A stretch of 64,000 bases of DNA from NCBI GenBank assembly GCA_948146395.1, contig OX411543.1:22174026-22238025 (forward strand), written 5' to 3'. The translations under genes and the position numbers were made by a program. The number at the start of each line of letters is the position of its first letter. Within the stretch, counting starts at the first letter, position 1. Below the pieces are notes generated by a model. That model searched no databases, was not told the DNA's origin, and saw nothing but the letters and a program-made list of their open reading frames with translations. Source of the stretch: Fragum whitleyi. Lineage: Eukaryota > Mollusca > Bivalvia > Cardiida > Cardiidae. Positions 1 to 12,947 of the stretch are shown piece by piece.

Positions 1-88
<88 letters not shown>

Positions 89-133
89 GCAAGCAAGCAA
101 GCAAGCAAGCAATCAAGCAAGCAATCAATCAAT

Positions 134-180
<47 letters not shown>

Positions 181-193
181 ACAAGCAAGCAAG

Positions 194-252
<59 letters not shown>
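1..252. repeat. TCAA/GCAA tetranucleotide microsatellite
   Basis: Period-4 tract of TCAA units with an inner block (about 88-196) where T is replaced by C or G, giving GCAA runs, then TCAA again to the end. It touches the left window edge, so its full length is unknown. SINE copies in this window end in short TCAA-type tails (for example 39132-39149 and, on the other strand, 6171-6180), so the tract may be an expanded SINE tail whose body lies left of the window; that is inference. Confidence 0.97.
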
Positions 253-253
<1 letters not shown>

Positions 254-1504
254 TCATACAAAGTTGTACGTTGTATCAATCTTTTTTTTATAATAGAAAA
301 ACAACATTCCATAGAATATCCTTGGAAAAGCAGTCTTTTGAATTGTCTTTCAAAAGAAATATTTGCGATTACTGCTTTTCAATGATTGAAAATGTCTGAA
401 ACTTTAGACTTTGCTTTTCCATGTTATGACATTGAAAACATTAATATCAGTCTATGACAGAAACCAGAAATAGATTTTATCGTCTGCAATATTGTGAAAC
501 CCAAATTATATGATTATCTTTCACTCTTAATTACATCACAAAACACGTCCCAAGCGTCATAACAATTTCCTCTTACAATATACGTGTTACAGTTGCGAAA
601 ATACCCAATGCAGGAGAATTGATAATTGTAGGGGGGGGGGGTATCATTACCTCTGCTCTTCAATCGTGGAATGGTAGGTTGCATAGAGGATAAATGAACG
701 GTTATGGAATAGAAGCAAAATACTTAGTTTGTGTCCATTGTAAAACGATCCCAAACGATATCACTAGTCCTTGGCCGCGCTAATCTTCCTGTATACAATG
801 GCGATGGAAAAAATGATGTGGCACAATCATTGATAACAATGAGAAGAGGCGTTTCGAATAATGATTCACATTATTTCACTTTAATAAACTTTAGAGAGAT
901 TTTGTAGAATGGTGTATAAGAGAATATATTAAAATCAGTGAAGGTCTTTTAATCAACATGATTGAAAGTACATTGTGAACATTCTATTCAATTGTTAGGG
1001 GAAGAAGAATTCAGAATACTCTTCCTCCCTCGTTATCTGAACTCTTCAAAAGAGGAAATTCAAAATGGCGGATCAATTTGAAGCTCTCCACTGTGTGAGG
1101 TACAAAAGTCAGACGGTGTTTGTCAATTTCGATATAAAATGACAATGTATTAGAGTGGTATTGAATATTATTCCCATAGCATCTGTTCTTGCTTATTTTA
1201 CATGTTTCCTACTAGATCTTATCGAAATCCCTTTGTAGTGTATTTTTACGAAAACGTTTTTCATACGATACTTCGTTTCAAATTGTCTGCATTATTTTGT
1301 TCGTAAAAATGATGCTGTTTAGAGGACTAAGCCCTTAAAAAGTGTGAAAAAGGGGTAAAAAAAGACTCATTTGCGCCCAATGAAAGTATTCAAGCTTTAG
1401 CAATTAATATGAAAGAAGCACGATTTTCTTAAGCGAATGCTTGGGGAGACTTTACAGCGGCACTGTTTGAAAAAGGTCTCGATTAACTGGTATAACACTG
1501 TTAG
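253..1504. other. gene-less AT-rich stretch
   Basis: No exon, RNA gene or clear repeat recognised. It contains an 11-G homopolymer at 631-641. Confidence 0.6.
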
Positions 1505-1610
1505 CATAGGGAAGACTCTGATCAGACTATGCGAATGGACAGTCTGATATTTGTCTTTACTGAGCACTCACACAAATTATACGAAATTGTTGGAATTGCC
1601 ATTCACAGGC
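1505..1610. repeat. diverged fragment of the TATGAGCCTGTGCGTGA MITE family
   Basis: Holds the family's inner arm (AAGACTCTGATCAGACT ... ACAGTCTGA) and an end-like piece (TTGTTGGAATTGCCATTCACAGGC compares with TGGAAATGTCACGCACAGGC at 56853-56872). Diverged and probably truncated. It directly abuts the CAGTTA-family copy at 1615. Confidence 0.4.
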
Positions 1611-1614
1611 AATA

Positions 1615-2005
1615 CAGTAAAGAACATCGTTAAATTTACATGATGAATGATTGTAGAATGATTTAGAATGAAATAAAATGAGTGTTTTGGGTGAAATTGA
1701 AAATGAACAAAATTAGCGATAACTAATAACCCCCTTTAATAAAATATATGTACTTTTCTGTTTGTGTGTCTTCGTGGACCAATGAGACACTTTGAAATTC
1801 AAACAAACCAATAAAATCTTAGAATTATTTGATAGATTTGAATGAAATGTTGATCGTCTAGAATGTTTTCGAACTGTTTTCTAATAATTTTAAAGCCTTT
1901 TTAAAGATTTGAGTGAGTGTTGGGAATGAATGAATAGAACGCCGAGTGATTTACTTGGAATGATTTTGATCGGAATGAGTGTCAGTTTCGCATTTTTAAT
2001 AATTG
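1615..2005 (-). mobile_element. CAGTTA-family MITE, copy 1 (core variant B)
   Basis: Starts CAGTAAAGAACATCGT and ends ATAATTG, flanked by TA on both sides. Has the family's GAATGATT motifs at the left and GAGTGAGTGTTGGGAATGAATGAAT at the right (split here: GAGTGAGTG, then GAATGAATGAAT). It keeps only the right half of the central hairpin (GAACAAAATTAGCGAT). Its core contains CGTGGACCAAT and CCAATAAAATC, shared with copy 12 but absent from most copies, so it belongs to a core variant. Confidence 0.8.
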
Positions 2006-3691
2006 TACATGTATCGCGAAGACATTGTTTTGAATACAAACGAATACATCTTCCTAACATCAATTTTGTAAGAGTCCAAATTGATCCTTAAACGAGCTAA
2101 CGAGCTCAAATTTACTAAACATGTAGATCTTGCGTACTTTATTAATCTTTTGCTTCATTAAGCTCAAAACAAAGAAAGCATCGCGCTTCATTAGAGCTTT
2201 GAAATACAGTAATCACGGGGGCTCTAAAGAACCCTCGAAGCTCTGAACATGACGATTTGATCTATGATGACAGTTCCGTTACTATGACAACATTAAATTG
2301 AAGTCTAAATGAGGCTCGGTGGAATCCAGCAGTGTCGCAATTTAGAAAATTACAGAAAATGACCCGGTTAAATTATATACATTATATAGCCACTACCTTT
2401 CACGCATTATTCTAGCAAATATAGCTCGTTTAACAGCTTCTGTCTTGAGCATAAAGCATTTTCAAGACGTATATACAGTGTATGACGTTCTTCGAGAACA
2501 GTCAGATGGTTCTTTTTTTTCCGTGCTTTGTCATACATATTTGAAAAAGTCTAATAAAGACCAACCAGTTGTATTTTCTTTCATAATAAACAATTTTACG
2601 GTAGGACAATCCTTCACAGATTTGATAGCAGCGACAGTTGCATTTCTGGTTATATAATACGATTTGCGCGGCCTGACAAGTGCCTATCTTTTCACGCTTA
2701 TGCATGGTACCTTTACGACTGAAATAAACAAACTTTGTACTTTGATTTTCTAGTTATCTTCTATTTTGGTTAAACAAAAAAAACGAAAAAAGTTTTAACA
2801 AAATATTCATGTTGATAGTACTAAACAATCCCATGTTCTCGATAACATCGTTTTGTCAAAGCTCGAAATATACAGGTAGTATTTAAACAATTGGCATTTT
2901 AGAAAGCAATATGGAATCTGTTAGTCTTCATCCATATCGAAAAGTCAACATACTAACAGACCACAAAATATGTAGACCTGTCCAATTTCAATGAAGTTAC
3001 AGACGGTAATTTAAGTTGATAATTGAAAAAAATGTCTATGCCTTTTTGGGAAGAACCATTGTTTTCAATGAAGAATTTGCTTGTTACAAGCACTTTCTTC
3101 ATTGACAACAGGTTTTTTTGTTTATTTCAAGTTTCCATTTGAGGGGAATCAAAAAGTTTGATTGAGTGCGTTAATACTGTCAGGATGCTATGAAAATCAA
3201 TTGCTATGTACATTTTCTGCGATAAAAAGGGTCCCAAAGCTATAAATCGGTATCTCTGTAATTATATACATTATCAAGTCACCAACCTTTTATGGCTAAA
3301 ATGTACAAACGAGAAAATTGCACACTTTTAGACAATTTGCTTAGCAGGGAATTTATAGTGACCGGAACATCGTTTAAACCAGTACATTATCTAAGCCAAT
3401 TTTGTTCGGTTGGCTTCCAAAATGTGGCAGCTGCAATAGTATTTGATATTGTGTTAAGACTATTTAGCCTCTCAGTTTTTTATTCATATATCAGCCAGAT
3501 TCCTTTAACTGATCTAAACATACATTTTAATTTACAAAAATAGTCCTAAAACCTTTACTCTTTTGGAGAAGAGTTCTTAGTGTAAAATTTAAGGTAGAGG
3601 CCGGACATTTCGATATTTGACCGATAGTCATCTAATATAAAGATTATGTTTTGTCTCTCGTATATATGTGCGAGAGTTGGCCTTGCATGTA
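2006..3691. other. gene-less AT-rich stretch
   Basis: Short open frames at 2445-2657 and 3292-3543 have no recognisable domain and look like chance frames in AT-rich DNA. No repeat family was recognised. Confidence 0.6.
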
Positions 3692-4039
3692 CAGTAAAAC
3701 GTGAATTGAGCGACCACTTACTTGACCACCAAAAAGTGGTCGTTAAAGAGAATGGTCGGTTTGTAATCGTTTTGTTTGCATATTATTATGATGATTAAAT
3801 TTAATTGAATATTTATGTTAGTGCGAATTTTTCAGTAATCACACGCTGTTTAATCTCACAAGAATCGTCGAATTGACACGAGTGTAGTGATTTTAACACC
3901 ATAGGGCTAATTTACACTAAAATTTAGACCAATAATATCTACTTTAAAGATTTTATGATTTAAAAAAAAGAGTTTTGAAAATGGTCGCCGAATGAGAATG
4001 GTCGCTTAAAGAACATGGTTGCTCGATCAAGAATGACTG
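3692..4039. mobile_element. TA-flanked MITE with CAGT / GAGCGACCAC ends, copy 1
   Basis: Left end CAGTAAAACGTGAATTGAGC followed by GACCACTTA; right end TTGCTCGATCAAGAATGACTG. TA precedes the left end. Near the ends are repeated GTGGTCG and ATGGTCGC motifs in both orientations. The second copy is at 54900-55255. CAGT/ACTG ends with a TA target fit a Tc1/mariner-type MITE. No coding capacity. Confidence 0.75.
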
Positions 4040-4452
4040 TGCGTGGTTCAATATTTAAGACTTTGTTTTCACTTAGCGACTATGACAATGGTCAAGTGGG
4101 TTAATTTTAGGAAAAAAACCCAATTTATTGCCCGTCCGAGTCGTGCAAAATAAGAAAAACGCATAAAACCATAAATTTGCCAAGGTAATACTTGAGTGCT
4201 CAAGCTGCCTCGATAACCGAGTAGTGACACTGCTTGACAAACGATCTAGAAGACAAAGTTTCGAGTCACATCATCAAATAATTATCTAGCCGGGATATAA
4301 TGGATGTCACAACCTTTAAGCCAGAGTTTCCCTCAAAAGAACAAACACGGTATGTGTATTCAGAGCATATCACACACAGACACACACAAAAACCTTCACA
4401 CGACCAGAGGTACAGATAAGACGGGTAGAGTCAATATATAATCTTTATTCTC

Positions 4453-4533
4453 AATGAAACCCTCTGTTATGGGTGTTCATTTAAACCGTCTTGATGAGAC
4501 GATTCCAATGAGTACCATCAACAAAGAATTTGA
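4453..4533. repeat. degenerate hairpin of the GTCTCGACGAGAC family
   Basis: Imperfect palindrome centred on CGTCTTGATGAGACGATTCC. It shares the CCAATGAGTACC segment with the better preserved hairpin at 34210-34284 and the centre with 55048-55122. Confidence 0.55.
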
Positions 4534-6170
4534 GCTTAAATTCGTGAAATACTCTACTGATCTAAACTCCAAAATACCCCTTATCTGTAGCTCTGCACAC
4601 AACTCGGATATATCCATGATAAATTGCCGCCGAGAATCCAAAATTTCATATTAACAGCTAGAAAGCCATTTTGGTCCCCAACCATCGACATATTACAAAA
4701 AATATGAAGATATAGGTAAATATCGACTTAAGATTTTCAACTGAAAAGGTGGGCATCAAAAGATTTTGTCTACCTAAATTATCAAATCAAATTATTTTTC
4801 CGTGATTGTCATCAGATAATTTCATCCCTAACGATGGCCACTAAACACAGTTGGATTAATGTAAGACGACAGGCATATGAAAAAATGGCGATTGAATGGA
4901 AAGAGAATCTTTCGTGATCCTAGCTAATTAACATGGTCCAGTCGTAAATACGTTTCTAACAATACGAGGAATACATCTTCATCTCCCCTGTACTTATCTT
5001 TTGATTTATACATCGACGTTCATGAGCTATTACAAAACTTTTAAGTAAGTCCCCTGTCTCTAAAAGAAAGAGTCTTTTATATTCAGCTATATATATATAT
5101 GAACTTGAATTTAAGAGGCTTGTAATATAACTACAACAAACATATTTTCTAAAAATGCAAACAAAATGACTGTGGCGAGTCTTATTGAAACTTTACCTCT
5201 CAAATTAGATATCAAACCTAAGCGGTCAGATAGTCAATTGCTTTCAGAACGCAATTTTCAAAAAGAAAATATCAGCATGTAGATTGGAATTTAATTAGGT
5301 TGTCTTGACAATAAAGACACAAATATATACGAGTACATAGCTTTGCAATTGAACTTGAAGACAAATAAATGACTGATTCTTCGGGATGATCTTTAATTTT
5401 AGGTCAGTAAGCTTAAACCTCATTAATATTGCCTAAAGTATCTTTAATTCGGGTTAGGAATAAAATGAAACCCCAAGAGGAAGGCGTTATAATGGACGTT
5501 CGCATTTAATCATTATCCTCGGAAGCCCTAATGTACTTTGATTTCTCTCTGACCGGCGTTGCGTGAGAAGAACAAATTTATGAGCAATGGTGTAATAGTA
5601 AGTAAACGCGCACAATTGTCTTGGAATTGCGACAGGAAGTTTGAGGATGTCCATTTTTGTCTTTTGCCACAAGCGGCCATCTTTGATTTTGACAATTTCA
5701 TTTTGAAACAGACAAAAACGATATCAAACATCATTTCAATTTTCAGGATTTTCAAGGAATTTTAATTATTTCTTTAATCTGTCTGATATATTGATGCAAT
5801 TAACAATAACTGATCTTGAGTGCCCGTTGAAGGGGGATAAAGGAAAGCAAGCGATCGAAAAAGGGTATAAATTGTGATAGAAAGCTAGGACGTAGTTTTC
5901 ACGAAAGAAACTCATTACTGCGTGATTTCTTTTGTTATTTCCATAGAGATTTATGCTTTTGTATGTGACCTAAAGAAAAGATACATTATCATTATAAAAA
6001 CATCCTTGATATGATAGGAAAGTGGTCATAAAAAGTATCTTCAAAACCTAGATAAATGCAATAATCGTGGGAATGTATTAATGGCTTTTGATGTTTCATT
6101 TTGCTCACAAGCTTGATTTGTAACTATATTTGACCTCTTCAGTTTCAAAAGCTGTAGACTAAAAAGCTTT
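4534..6170. other. gene-less stretch
   Basis: Contains a short AT run at 5086-5100. Overlapping short frames on both strands at 5487-5765 have no domain signature. No repeat family recognised. Confidence 0.55.
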
Positions 6171-6441
6171 TGATTGATTGAATGGAGTTTTTACGCCGCT
6201 TTCAACATTTTTTCAGTTATATCGCGGCGGCTGGAGCACCTAACAATGGTTTCCTGGTATTTCTCTCACCAGTAAAACAACCACACCCTTTCCTAGCCTC
6301 CAGCTGCTATCTCACATAGGTCTACGATTATCAACTTTTTGGTGAGACAAATAGCCGGAAAGAATGAGTGCCGTCGTCGGGAATAGAACCCGAGACCTCT
6401 AGATTGACAGTCCGACACGCTACCAACTGCGCTATGGCGGT
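6171..6441 (-). mobile_element. tRNA-derived SINE, minus strand
   Basis: On the minus strand it reads from a tRNA-like head (CCGCCATAGCGCAGTTGGTA as the A-box region, GGGTTCTATTCCC as the B-box region) through a body with TTTGTCTCACC and GTGAGATAGCAGCTGGAGGC. It ends in a core, GCCGCGATATAACTGAAA then GAAAGCGGCGTAAAA, with a CAATCAATC tail. Full-length-looking. It is the best reference for the partial copies elsewhere. Confidence 0.88.
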
Positions 6442-7136
6442 AGCACTTAAAAGAACCAACACAATAGACAAAGGACCTGAATATAGCTGTATGAATAAAT
6501 ATGACATCCTTTTAGAAATGCGTTTCACCTAGTTATGATAGATTCGAGATTGATTTGTCCGTTCATGCGTGTTTAAGTCGATTTGCATTCATTTCTTAAG
6601 CTCCATTTTCTTTCCACAATACATCCTATATACATCCTCATTTATGTATGCAAATAGGCTTAAACTTCTTTATGCAAAAATGATCTTGATTCGGTTCCAA
6701 GTCTGGGATTGAAGTTTGGTTTCCTAGGCGTGAAATTTAAGAATTTCAGCAATAAAGATGAATTCATCCTTTTTATGTCTTGGAAAGTAGCATGTTCCTT
6801 TTACAAAATATTATAGATCAATATTTTTTTTTTCAAAAATAGCTACCTTACCTCGAATGCACATCTATGACAAAATGATTCTGTTAAATTCCTACCAAAA
6901 TGCTATTCATTTCTAATAATGTCAATAATTTAAGAAATCGGGTGCAAATTACTGATGACATCTGTGCCGTATTTTGCTCATTTGTATTCATCTGTTTAGT
7001 TAAGCATAAAATTTCGAATACGTGCAAAATAATTACTGTATGTGACTCCCTCTTCCAATCAAAGAAAGAGCACCAGCCTTTGCTTTTTTCATGTATTCAC
7101 TTCCTTGAAACCACATTTTATCAAATACGATTTATC

Positions 7137-7510
7137 TATAATATGACCTACGTCGCGAGAGTGAAATAAACCATTTGAATATTTTTGATATTACACGGGT
7201 GCTATTACACTAGTGGAATAATTATGCAAATGAGCTCAGACAGAATAGCAACGCTATTTGTAAAATGACGTCATAATGTGTATATTGTGACGTCAGTTTT
7301 AAACGGCGTTATATGTTTCGCAGAAAATAGAAACTTTGAGTTTCAAGATTTTTGACGATTTTTTCGCAAATAATCGGGTCATATTATAAATAGAATATAA
7401 AATTTGTGCTAATGAAATACAGAATTTATTAAACTCGCCATCTTTAATCAGATAAAAACTCGGCGTAGCCTCGTTTTTATCTGTTTATAGAGGACTCGTT
7501 TAATAAATTC
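7137..7510. mobile_element. two-hairpin composite repeat, copy 1
   Basis: Module one begins TATAATATGACCTACGTCGC and its inverted partner GGTCATATTATA lies at about 7377-7388. It contains two TGACGTCA-type palindromes (about 7265 and 7288). Module two (about 7420-7510) is a nested hairpin: GAATTTATTAAACTCG pairs with CGTTTAATAAATTC, and AGATAAAAACTCGGCG pairs with the GCCTCGTTTTTATCT arm. The same two modules occur in the same order at 20588-20956. Non-coding; class uncertain, MITE-like. Confidence 0.75.
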
Positions 7511-7628
7511 CACAAAAGTATTTCTGGTTAGTAGGAAATAAAGGGGCTTGAAAATCTTAAGATAGAAGAAGATTTTACATATCCGATAGGTCGACACCAA
7601 TACACTTGTACATGTACCATTTGAGTAA

Positions 7629-7766
7629 GCTCTGCGTTCAGGATGACATGCGGTGCTGACTGTTTGAAAATCATACCCCGCTTTTCACGAGTACTTGAAT
7701 GTATACAAAGATGGATATGGTTTACAAACAGTTTGCACCGTATCTTCATCCTGAACTCAGGGCAGC
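7629..7766. repeat. hairpin of the GCAAACTGTTTG family, copy 1
   Basis: Imperfect palindrome: GTTCAGGATGACATGCGGTG at the left pairs with CACCGTATCTTCATCCTGAAC at the right. A related hairpin is at 46001-46131 and a half copy near 32200-32265. Probably a small non-autonomous DNA element. Confidence 0.6.
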
Positions 7767-10045
7767 GCTCAATGTGAACTCATTTCATTTATGTGGCTAG
7801 GGCAAAATAGGTCAATCTTGAAACTCCGAAAATAAATATTTTAAAAATGTATTGTATCAAAAAGAAGTTAATCAGGGGTGGAATTTTATGAACAATGTTT
7901 CAGAAATGTAGATATACCATTCTATACTCAGGGTTATATCATATATCGATAAAAAATCCCAAACATAAATTGGTTGGAGCCTTCTCTATAAAAATTATTT
8001 AGAGCAGAAGCATTATTAAATCCACCCTGCATCAAATACCATGTGGCTATTTTATTAGACGGTCAATTGACCCTGATTGAATACATTATAATTACATTTT
8101 CCGGGTCGTATAATCAGCCGTTAAATATCCTGGCATGGTTTTGCTTAACGGTGTCGACATGTGAACACGTCCCGCGGAGTCAAGAAATTAAGCATACATT
8201 GCAGAGCGAAATTGGATGCAAGAAGGACGTAAATGAACTTTGAAATCAATACAATTGGTATTTAAATGAAAATTTTGCTTTCACTTATGAAAAGGAATGC
8301 GTTAATGCAAGGACGGTATCCAGTCGTGTCCAAAAAAGAACCATCTGCTTCTTAATCACAGGAAAGCTTTAAGATTGATTGACAAGCGTCTTGTTGCCAC
8401 AGATGACGATGACAAGATGGCGGCGTTAGCAGAACAACGTGCTGGTTATTTTAAGTTGTTTCTCATGGGTCAATTAAGCTTTAAATTGCTTCTCTGGACA
8501 TGGTGTGGTCTGAGAAGGTCAACAGGGATGTTGTAGCTTTCGTGAGACGAAATGAGACGTTGAATACCGTACAAGTTTTCTGAAATTGTTTCAAGATTGG
8601 ACCTCTGCGGGGGTCTGTCTTGATAGGGAAACAACGCAAAATCTTAAAACTACATTCCTAAGATTGATGATGTCTTTATGTGGTTGCAGTTTTCACCAAT
8701 CACTTGACACTTTTTCATGAGTTTCTATGGATTTGTCTTTTTTCCGAGGAAAGCTGTTATAAAACTTGCCCAAGGTTTAGCTCTAAACATAAGAGTGGGA
8801 AAGCCTGCTTATAGTTTTGCATTAAATTTGGATGTTTTGTTTGATCTTTTCATTTAAATGAGAGGTTCAAAATAAATCTTATTAACATAACTAAGCAAGA
8901 AAGAACAACAAAGAAACCGAGCAGCGTAAAACACTTTCCCTGACCATGATATTCAACATGGTCAAGATCGATCAGATGTCACGTCTTAAAAAAGAAAAAA
9001 GATGACTAGTTTAATATTGTGGAAATCGGGTTTTAAAACACTGTTCAAAGTAAAAGGATTCAAATATTGTGCAGGTTCTTTTCTCACTTTCTAAAAGACA
9101 AATCTTTTGTTAAGTAGCCTGTTTTGAAGTGATTTCGCTAACTAATAAACTAAAAAAATGACTTTAAAAATAGACATTCTTGCTTTAAGCCATAGCTTCT
9201 GAATGACAATAACGGCTAAACGAGAGTTAATAAAACTAAATATCAAACGGAATGACGAAAACTATGATTCATTAAACAGTCAAATAAAGATAGGCCAGAG
9301 ATGCAAATGATGCAAAACACTGGTTAAAGTCGCAGCGTGTTACCTCTGTTGTTGAAAACATCAAAACTATCTCTTCCACACACTGTATTCTCCCACTGTT
9401 AACATCCTGCTTTATCTTTGGCCTCATTAATTTTGATTTATCAATAACTTTTCAACGTTGCGGGTATTATTGCCTCACACTCGTCCGTCTGTATATCACC
9501 TAAATGCTTTTGGTATTTTATATACATTTATTGTACTAAAAATATTTATCGTAACATTGAATGGAAGCGATTTTACACCCGAAAAAGGCGTTTCATATTG
9601 ATCATCCTTTTTATAATAAATCAAACCCTAAATGAATTAGATTTTTATGTGATATTAGCACGTGTCCATTTCTTTGACCAACATATATGTTTGGGTGGTG
9701 AATAAATGAATAACACCATTAGTTTGATAAAAAAACAAATAGTGTAATTAAACAATTCAAATTGACGAACAAAAGATTAATCAATAAAGAGGATACTATG
9801 AAGATTAGAAACAAGTTTCAGTGGAATTTGATGAATACGGTTATCTTGCTAAACCTATATATGGGTACATTCAGAATAATTGAAGACTTTAATATCATAA
9901 GATATTTACTTAGAAATTATTTTTATCGAACAATTTACAAGTATTCTTGGTTAAAAAAAGTATCACCATTGTTTTAAAAAGATCTACATTTAAATGTAGC
10001 TACTTTAGCTGATTACAAAATGAGTACACATATCTGAGACACATA
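7767..10045. other. gene-less stretch
   Basis: No exon or repeat family recognised. An AAGATGGCGGCG block at 8414-8425 resembles a YY1-type site but has no gene context. Confidence 0.5.
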
Positions 10046-10463
10046 CAGTTAGTTACATCGTGAAATTGACATTCATCTCAATCAAAACTATTCTAAATTA
10101 CTCACTCAGCGCTCCATTCATTCATTCCAAACACTACTCAAACCATTCAATAACGCTCAAACCCATTGAAAATATAGCATCAACAACATCATTCAAAATA
10201 AATTTGGAAAGAGAAAAATAGCGATTTCACTGACATAATTGAACTTGTAAGCGTCTAATAGGTATTTGAAGAAATAAGAAGCTATCTATAGAACTTCTAT
10301 GAGGAAAATATTTTCGCTAATTTTGTTCATCCTTAACAAAATTTGCGATACTGAATTACCTCCCATTAAAATCACTCGAAACTCGCTCCACACACTCAAT
10401 CAATTCCATTCCTTAATTATTCCAAAACAAATCACCTTGTCAATTTCACAATGTTGCTTACTG
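10046..10463 (+). mobile_element. CAGTTA-family MITE, copy 2
   Basis: Two-ended: CAGTTAGTTACATCGTGAAA at the left and TTTCACAATGTTGCTTACTG at the right, with TA on both sides. The right half of the central hairpin (AACAAAATTTGCGATACTG) is clear. This family is short, non-coding and TA-flanked, so it is best read as a Tc1/mariner-type MITE. The open frame at 10299-10610 runs through it and out of it, and is not a gene. Confidence 0.88.
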
Positions 10464-11218
10464 TATTCTTTGATCAACTGCCTGGTAAATCAGGTTGGAT
10501 ATTTGATGACTTTTCCTGGTCTGCAAGTCACGATAGGTACTGAATACTATAACTTCATTTTCTACGGAAATACAACATGTTTGAAATTTTCAGTGGTAAT
10601 GAACGTTTAACTTTGACTTCTTTCCTATTTGGAATAGCTTTTCCTCGAAAGGCGGCGGGTCTCATTAATAGGACTTCTAGAATTTATGGTTGATACGTAT
10701 ACCAGAAATCAATAAGGATAAGGCAATGTGGACTCTCCGAAAGAATATGACTGAATATATCGTGAAAATATTATTATGCTGTCAATTGTTGCTGATTCGT
10801 TTTCAGACATTCACAGTTTGGCTCTATACATGCCTAATAATAGATGTAGTTTAGCAATTATGAAATTCATACAAATGAAATGAACCCGGCTAAATTACAA
10901 TATGTATCCGATTCGTAGTCAGATGCTTTGGTCATTCTATACTGTTAAACAAAGAACAAGCCGAAAAATTAATTGAGACATATGGATGGCCAATAAGAGA
11001 GTGTGCCAACGTTAAAAGTGTTTTACGGGCTTCTCTGCCTGCAAAATTAAGAGTTAGCGGTATACGTCGAAAAACAGAAGCGCTATTCTAGGATCTGAAG
11101 TATATAATAATTACCTATGGGTTTTGGTTCGGTTGTCGCTTAATGGGTCATAAAATTGGGAATCAAGAGCTTTTCTGCAATACGTCATTCGGAAATTAGG
11201 ATATTCCAGGGTTTAGTA
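10464..11218. other. gene-less spacer between two MITE copies
   Basis: No exon or repeat family recognised. Confidence 0.5.
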
Positions 11219-11643
11219 CAGTTACAAGCATCGAGAAATTGACATTCACCTGATTCAAAACGATGCTAAATCGCTCACTCAGCGCTCCATTCATTCATTC
11301 CAAACACTTACTCATACCATTCAAAACGCTCAAACTCATTGAAAGGTATATAATCAACAACATCATTTAAAATAAATTTGGATAGAGAAAAATCGCGATT
11401 AATTCAAATTGTAAGCGTCTAATAGGTTCTTGAAGAAATATGAAGCTATCTATAGAATTTGAAATCATATTATTCTAAAGGGAGGAAATCATTATAGCTA
11501 TTTTTTTCATCCTGTACAAAATTTGCGATTTTGGATTACCTTCCATTATAAGCACCCAAAACTCGCTCCACACTCTCAATTAATTTCATTCCTTAATCAT
11601 TCCAAAATCGTTCACCTTTTCAATTTCACGATATTATTAACTG
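11219..11643 (+). mobile_element. CAGTTA-family MITE, copy 3
   Basis: Starts CAGTTACAAGCATCGAGAAA and ends CACGATATTATTAACTG, TA on both sides. Only about 750 bp from copy 2 and in the same orientation. Core variant A (AAATCGCGATT, then GTAAGCGTCTAATAGGTTC). The open frame at 11523-11801 arises from its right arm. Confidence 0.86.
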
Positions 11644-12581
11644 TATGTAACAGTTTACTCGAAACCAATCTTTTCAATACAGAAGGCACAAATCTCAGCT
11701 TATTTCACTTATCTAGGATTTTCTCTGCTATTCTGTCGATTTTTAGAAACTTGTGCCATTACATAATTAAACGCATTTTTCGAGAGTTTTTAGACTTTTA
11801 ACGAAACATCAGTTTTAGCTTTTCTCTGTGCAATATAAAAACGTGCTCGTTTTGTGAAGGGGCATATTTTCATAGTTGGAATATATTGGCTCGTGCAGCG
11901 AAATAGGAAGTGATGATCTTTTAATGGGAGCTTCTGGTGAAAGAATTATCTTTCGTTTACTCCATAAACATTTCATAACACAACTTTGACAAGAAAATGA
12001 GCATACACTTAGTATTTTCAAGAATGAAATATATACCTATGCAACACTCTGATCAACCGATGCACCCGAGTTTTGAATATGTATCAGCTAAAATCCTTGA
12101 TAGTTCTTGCATTTATTAAGGCTAAACCGTGGAGTTCAAGCTAAAGTGTTGAAAGTGTATGTGCATTAATGATACTCGAAACACTTTTGCGCAAACCTAT
12201 AGATGTTGAAATTCCCAGGAATTGAACTACAAGTTCAAAGAAATAGATCAACTGTACATATATTTACACATTCCGTTCTTCTGTTTGTTTCTTTTTGCTA
12301 TTTTCGCATGCCATAAATAACATGCATTTTGTCTTTGCAATTGAGAAGTCTAAAGCATCACAATTACAAAATTCAGGTTCACCACTTTGAAAGAAATGCG
12401 CTTGTTTTTTATCAGTAATATAAGTACTAGCTTCTTGAATGGATTTCAAATGGGACAGGGAAATGCCTTTGGAATAACAACAATCCAATTTTCACCCAAT
12501 TACAAAAGAGTCCTTATATCAAGTTATCATTTTCTGGATAGCGAATACACAAAAGTCTTGGAATATGGCAAATTGAGCCTT
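11644..12581. other. gene-less stretch
   Basis: Short frames on both strands (11815-12021 and 12264-12611) carry no recognisable domain. No repeat recognised. Confidence 0.5.
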
Positions 12582-12742
12582 GTCGATATTCTATTGCCTC
12601 CCTTTATTTGAGATCTACGAACCGATATATTTATGGATGCTATGGAACCAATCACACACTTCGAAGCGTTTTATTGGACCATAACATCTTTTTATATATC
12701 AAGTCGTAGATCTGAATTAAAGGGAGACAATAGAATATCGGC
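12582..12742. mobile_element. 161-bp element with ~40-bp terminal inverted repeats
   Basis: Left arm GTCGATATTCTATTGCCTCC, continuing to GAGATCTACGA, pairs with the right arm TCGTAGATCTGAATTAAAGG, continuing to AGAATATCGGC. The GCCTCCCTTTA / TAAAGGGAGAC segments resemble the central hairpin of the CAGTTA family, so it may be a stripped relative. A single copy here. Confidence 0.65.
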
Positions 12743-12812
12743 AATTACATCCCTGGTGAACGTAATTACCGAAAGCATATAACCACCTTTTGATTTCCAT
12801 CACGACCCCACA

Positions 12813-12881
12813 TTTCATCCACATTCCCAGGTCATTCCGTAAACTCCCTTGTCAAGTTCACAATGTTCCTTATTTTCTGTG
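12813..12881 (+). repeat. possible right-end fragment of the CAGTTA family
   Basis: CATCCACATTCCCAGGTCATT, CCTTGTCAAGTTCACAATGTT and a TTTTCTGT end match the order of motifs in the family's right arm, but it is too diverged to be sure. Confidence 0.35.
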
Positions 12882-12947
12882 TTGTAGAGCCAGTTATAGA
12901 GCAAGAGTTAAAAAAATAACTCTTGCTCTATAACTTGTTCTACAACA
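12882..12947. repeat. near-perfect hairpin
   Basis: TGTTGTAGAGCCAGTTATAG and GCAAGAGTTA at the left pair with TAACTCTTGC and TCTATAACTTGTTCTACAACA at the right, around an A-rich loop. Confidence 0.8.

Noticed and set aside
2973..3120. Additional piggyBac-like MITE
   Set aside because: Some words match (ACCTGTCCAATTTCAA, a GAAGAA...TTCTTC hairpin) but TTAA-CCCTTT ends are absent.
8414..8425. YY1-like AAGATGGCGGCG as a promoter
   Set aside because: No exon, initiator or CpG-rich context around it.
10299..10610. 103-codon plus-strand frame
   Set aside because: Its first half is the right arm of a CAGTTA-family MITE; the same kind of frame recurs in other copies.
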